In this document: positions 61,194-64,000 of the stretch, piece by piece
How positions within the stretch are numbered: the stretch's first letter is position 1
Layout: each line of letters begins with the position of its first letter
DNA from: an uncultured Brachyspira sp.
GTDB taxonomy: Bacteria > Spirochaetota > Brachyspiria > Brachyspirales > Brachyspiraceae
DNA: 64,000 bases
Assembly (NCBI RefSeq): GCF_934747485.1
Contig: NZ_CAKVGN010000004.1
Coordinates: 1 to 64,000 of the forward strand
Direction: 5' to 3'
Translations under genes and position numbers: made by a program
The notes under the pieces: generated by a model
Databases searched by the model: none
The model's input: the letters and a program-made list of their open reading frames with translations, nothing else
What the model was told of the DNA's origin: nothing

Positions 61194-63971
61194 TTAATGA
61201 ATGTCTCCCCAACTTAATCCCTTATGTATATCAACTGTAATAGGAACATTAGTTTTTACAGAATGCTCCATAATCTCTTTCATTATAGTCATAGCCTTAT
61301 CAGCCTCTTTTTCAGAAACTTCAACAACCAATTCATCATGCACCTGCATAACAATTTTAGCAGTTTTGAAATGATTTTTAAACTCTTTATGTATGGCAAT
61401 CATAGCAACCTTTATCATGTCGGCAGCACTTCCTTGAATGAGTGTGTTTAATGCCATTCTTTCAGCTTCATTTCTTACAACCGCATTTGATGAGTTTATA
61501 GTTTTAGAAAAATCTCTAATTCTTCCAAGCATAGTGCGTACATAGCCTTTAGCTTTTACATCTTCTATAACCTTTTCGCAGAATGGTTTTACTTGAGAAT
61601 ATGTTGAAAAATAACCTTTAATAAAATCATCAGCTTCTTTTCTTGGTATATTTAATTCTTTAGAAAGCCCAAATGCTGTTTTACCATAGATGATAGAGAA
61701 GTTAATTATTTTTGCTATGTTTCTCATTGAAGGAGTTACATGCTCTTTGCTTACAGAATATATTTTCATTGCAGTTTTTCTGTGTATATCATCATTGTTT
61801 TTGAAAGCTTCCACCAACACAGGGTCATTACTAAAATGTGCCAATAGTCTTAATTCTATTTGAGAGTAGTCTGCTGCTATTAATACGTTTCCTTTTTCTG
61901 CTATAAAGGTGTTTCTAATATCTTTGCCTTCATCTCCTCTTGCAGGAATGTTTTGCAAATTAGGGTCTGATGAAGATAAACGTCCTGTTGCAGTTACAGT
62001 TTGATTAAAAGAAGCATGTATTCTATTAGTTTTTTTATGCACTAATGTAGGAAATACATCAAGATATGTGTTTTTTAATTTTGAGTATTTTCTGTAGGTG
62101 AGCATATACTCAGCAATTTTTTCTTTTGGTGCTAGATCTCTAAGCACTTCTTCATCGGTTGAATGAGCACCTGTTTTTGTTTTTTTAGTAGAGTTTATTT
62201 TTAGCTTCTCAAATAAAATATATTCAAGCTGCTTTGGAGATTGTAAATTAAACTCTTCACGAGCCTCTGCATATATTTTCTCTTTTGTCTTTTCTAAAAG
62301 TGAAGCATATTCTTCAGACAAAGATTTCATTTTTTCTGTGCTTATATAAACTCCATCAAATTCCATATCCGCAAGCACACTGACAAGAGGCATCTCTACA
62401 TTAAAAAATAATTCTTCAAGATTATATGTAGTTAAAAGTGGAGCAAAATATTCGTAAAACCTAAATGTAATATCAGCGTCCTCACAAGCATACTCAACAA
62501 CATCTTTTAGCTCAACCTCTAATAAAGTCTTTTTAGCATTATCTGTAATGTCGCTATATTTTATGGTGTTGTATGATAAATAACTTAAAGCAAGGTCATC
62601 CATATTGTATCTGCCTCTGCTTGGGTTAATCAAGTAAGCAGCAACCATAGTGTCAAAATACATGTTTCCCATTTTTTTATCAATGGCACGCATCATCTTA
62701 TATTCATACTTTAAATTATGACCTATTATTTTTATATCTTCTTTTGCTAAAGTGTCAAACACTAATTTTTTGCAAGCTTCTTTATCTATATTTGTTCTTC
62801 CGCTTAAGTCTAAATAAAAAGCTTCTTTTGATTTTATTGCAAATGATATTCCTATTATTTCATCTGTTAAAGTGTCTAATCCTGTAGTTTCAAAATCTAT
62901 GCATACAAGTTTTTTAGCGTTTATATCATTTAAAAGATTTTTTAGTTCTGTTTCATTTTCTATTAAATAATATTTAGCATTATTATCTTTAGCGTTAGAT
63001 ACTATTGTAGTTTTTTCTGTGCTATTTTCTATATTTTTAGTTTCTTTTTTTGTTTGAGATATTTGAACCTTTTCTTCTTTTTTGCTTGAAGAAGAGCCGT
63101 ATATATATGAATTAATTTTATCTCTTATTTGTTTCAATTCCAAATCATCTAATATTTTATTAACTTCATCTATATTAATTTTATTTTTTTCAATTTCTTT
63201 ATAATCTATATTTAATTCTTCTATCTCTCTTTTAATTGCAGCAAGCTCATAACTCATATATGCATTGTCTTTATCTGTAATGAGTTTTTCTTGTATCTTT
63301 CCTTTTATAGAATCAATGTTTTTATAGATGTTATCTAATGAGTCATATTCTTCAAGAAGTTTTACAGCAGTTTTCTCTCCAATTCCTTTAACACCCGGTA
63401 TATTATCAGAAGCATCTCCCATTAGAGAAAGTAAATCTATAATCTGATTAGGGTATACTCCTCTTTTTTCTTTAACCATATTTATATCATATTCTATTAA
63501 TTCATTATCTTTATTGCTTGCTATTACTTTTGTGTTTTCATCAACAAGCTGAAGTATATCTTTATCTGGAGAATATATTATAGTTTTAATATTTTCTTTT
63601 TTATTATTTTGAGCAATGCATCCTACAATATCATCAGCCTCATAATTATCAAGAACAATCCTTGTGATTCCAAGTGCATCTATAAGATTGTATAATATAG
63701 GTATTTGACTTCTTAAATCATCAGGCATGCTTTCTCTATTTTCTTTATAAGCTTTATATATTTCGCTTCTAAAAGTTTGTCTTGAACTGTCTAATGCTAT
63801 TGCAGTATAATCAGCAGGGTAGGTGTTGATTAAAGAAAAGTAGGTTCTTAAAAAACCATTGATTGAAGATACATTTTGACCTTTAGAATTTATTAGAGGG
63901 CGTTTCAAAAAAATAAAATGATATCTATAAAGTATACCAAAAGCATCAATAATAAGAAATGTTTTTTTCAT
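61194..63971 (-). CDS. polA: DNA polymerase I
   Basis: A 925-residue DNA polymerase I with all three activities. Residues 1-290 are the 5'-3' exonuclease (SPDKDILQL, LMGDASDNIPGVKGIGEKTA). Residues about 345-520 are the 3'-5' proofreading domain, with IDFETTGL near 358 and YACEDADIT; the second exo motif reads GHNLKYEYKMM, where Glu stands in for the usual Asp. The polymerase has DYSQIELRLLAHFS (near 700) and QVHDELVVE (near 870). I start at ATG 63971 (MKKTFLIID); a TTG eight codons earlier is possible. It heads a leftward four-gene operon. Confidence 0.95.
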   Translation of the reverse strand: MKKTFLIIDAFGILYRYHFIFLKRPLINSKGQNVSSINGFLRTYFSLINTYPADYTAIALDSSRQTFRSEIYKAYKENRESMPDDLRSQIPILYNLIDALGITRIVLDNYEADDIVGCIAQNNKKENIKTIIYSPDKDILQLVDENTKVIASNKDNELIEYDINMVKEKRGVYPNQIIDLLSLMGDASDNIPGVKGIGEKTAVKLLEEYDSLDNIYKNIDSIKGKIQEKLITDKDNAYMSYELAAIKREIEELNIDYKEIEKNKINIDEVNKILDDLELKQIRDKINSYIYGSSSSKKEEKVQISQTKKETKNIENSTEKTTIVSNAKDNNAKYYLIENETELKNLLNDINAKKLVCIDFETTGLDTLTDEIIGISFAIKSKEAFYLDLSGRTNIDKEACKKLVFDTLAKEDIKIIGHNLKYEYKMMRAIDKKMGNMYFDTMVAAYLINPSRGRYNMDDLALSYLSYNTIKYSDITDNAKKTLLEVELKDVVEYACEDADITFRFYEYFAPLLTTYNLEELFFNVEMPLVSVLADMEFDGVYISTEKMKSLSEEYASLLEKTKEKIYAEAREEFNLQSPKQLEYILFEKLKINSTKKTKTGAHSTDEEVLRDLAPKEKIAEYMLTYRKYSKLKNTYLDVFPTLVHKKTNRIHASFNQTVTATGRLSSSDPNLQNIPARGDEGKDIRNTFIAEKGNVLIAADYSQIELRLLAHFSNDPVLVEAFKNNDDIHRKTAMKIYSVSKEHVTPSMRNIAKIINFSIIYGKTAFGLSKELNIPRKEADDFIKGYFSTYSQVKPFCEKVIEDVKAKGYVRTMLGRIRDFSKTINSSNAVVRNEAERMALNTLIQGSAADMIKVAMIAIHKEFKNHFKTAKIVMQVHDELVVEVSEKEADKAMTIMKEIMEHSVKTNVPITVDIHKGLSWGDIH

Positions 63972-64000
63972 TTTTTTATTATATAACAAAAACAAAAATT

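Overview
The window is a low-GC, AT-rich bacterial chromosome segment that best fits the intestinal spirochaete genus Brachyspira. The reasons are the codon and amino-acid bias (Asn, Ile, Lys and Tyr rich), a tlyA haemolysin/rRNA methyltransferase gene, many small lipoproteins with loose lipoboxes, a heptose/LOS gene pair, and short GC-rich hairpin repeats between genes. This assignment is by recognition, not by database search. I saw no rRNA, tRNA, CRISPR array, prophage or intact insertion sequence.

Layout. 1-7000: a lipoprotein gene bounded by a 17-bp inverted repeat, then an envelope operon (PPC-type lipoprotein, AsmA-like protein, small lipoprotein), with two copies of a hairpin repeat in the gaps. 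7.1-8.5 kb: two adjacent hicA/hicB toxin-antitoxin modules with opposite gene order, separated and flanked by three copies of a ~40-bp repeat. 8.5-11.5 kb: a GT-C-like membrane protein, a Bax-inhibitor-1 family protein and a GNAT acetyltransferase. 11.7-22.6 kb: a LacI-type regulator and an L-fucose island. One arm (fucO, fucA, a RhaB-like kinase) runs leftward; the other (ABC sugar importer, fucI, fucU) runs rightward. 22.6-25.5 kb: a yybP-ykoY (Mn2+) riboswitch with an overlapping terminator in front of a P-type cation ATPase. 25.6-32.4 kb: a galactokinase-like GHMP kinase, prfB with its programmed +1 frameshift, a GldG-like protein, a flippase-like protein and a double cyclic-nucleotide-binding-domain protein. 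32.4-38.2 kb: tlyA, an exported protein, a flavodoxin lipoprotein, a lipase-like hydrolase, gmhA and a heptosyltransferase. 38.6-50.4 kb, all leftward: a TPR/repeat surface-type protein, a GH29 alpha-L-fucosidase lipoprotein, cstA, an orphan substrate-binding protein, nadD, and pyrB-pyrC behind a leader-peptide attenuator. 50.8-56.5 kb: a bacterial alpha-2-macroglobulin with an intact thioester motif. 56.6-58 kb: two tandem paralogous genes of unknown function. 58-58.6 kb: a large inverted-repeat element. 58.7-64 kb: a leftward polA - HAD phosphatase - TPR - GGDEF operon.

How it works together. The exported GH29 fucosidase could release L-fucose from host mucin glycans. The ABC importer would take it up, FucU/FucI/kinase/FucA would convert it to DHAP and lactaldehyde, and FucO would reduce lactaldehyde to 1,2-propanediol. 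This is coherent for a mucus-associated gut spirochaete. Three RNA-level control devices are visible: the Mn2+ riboswitch/terminator, the pyrBC leader-peptide attenuator, and the prfB frameshift. The least explained items are the TA cassettes bounded by ~40-bp repeats, the dispersed hairpin families, the tandem unknown paralogues, and the PyrB protein carrying only the zinc domain of PyrI.
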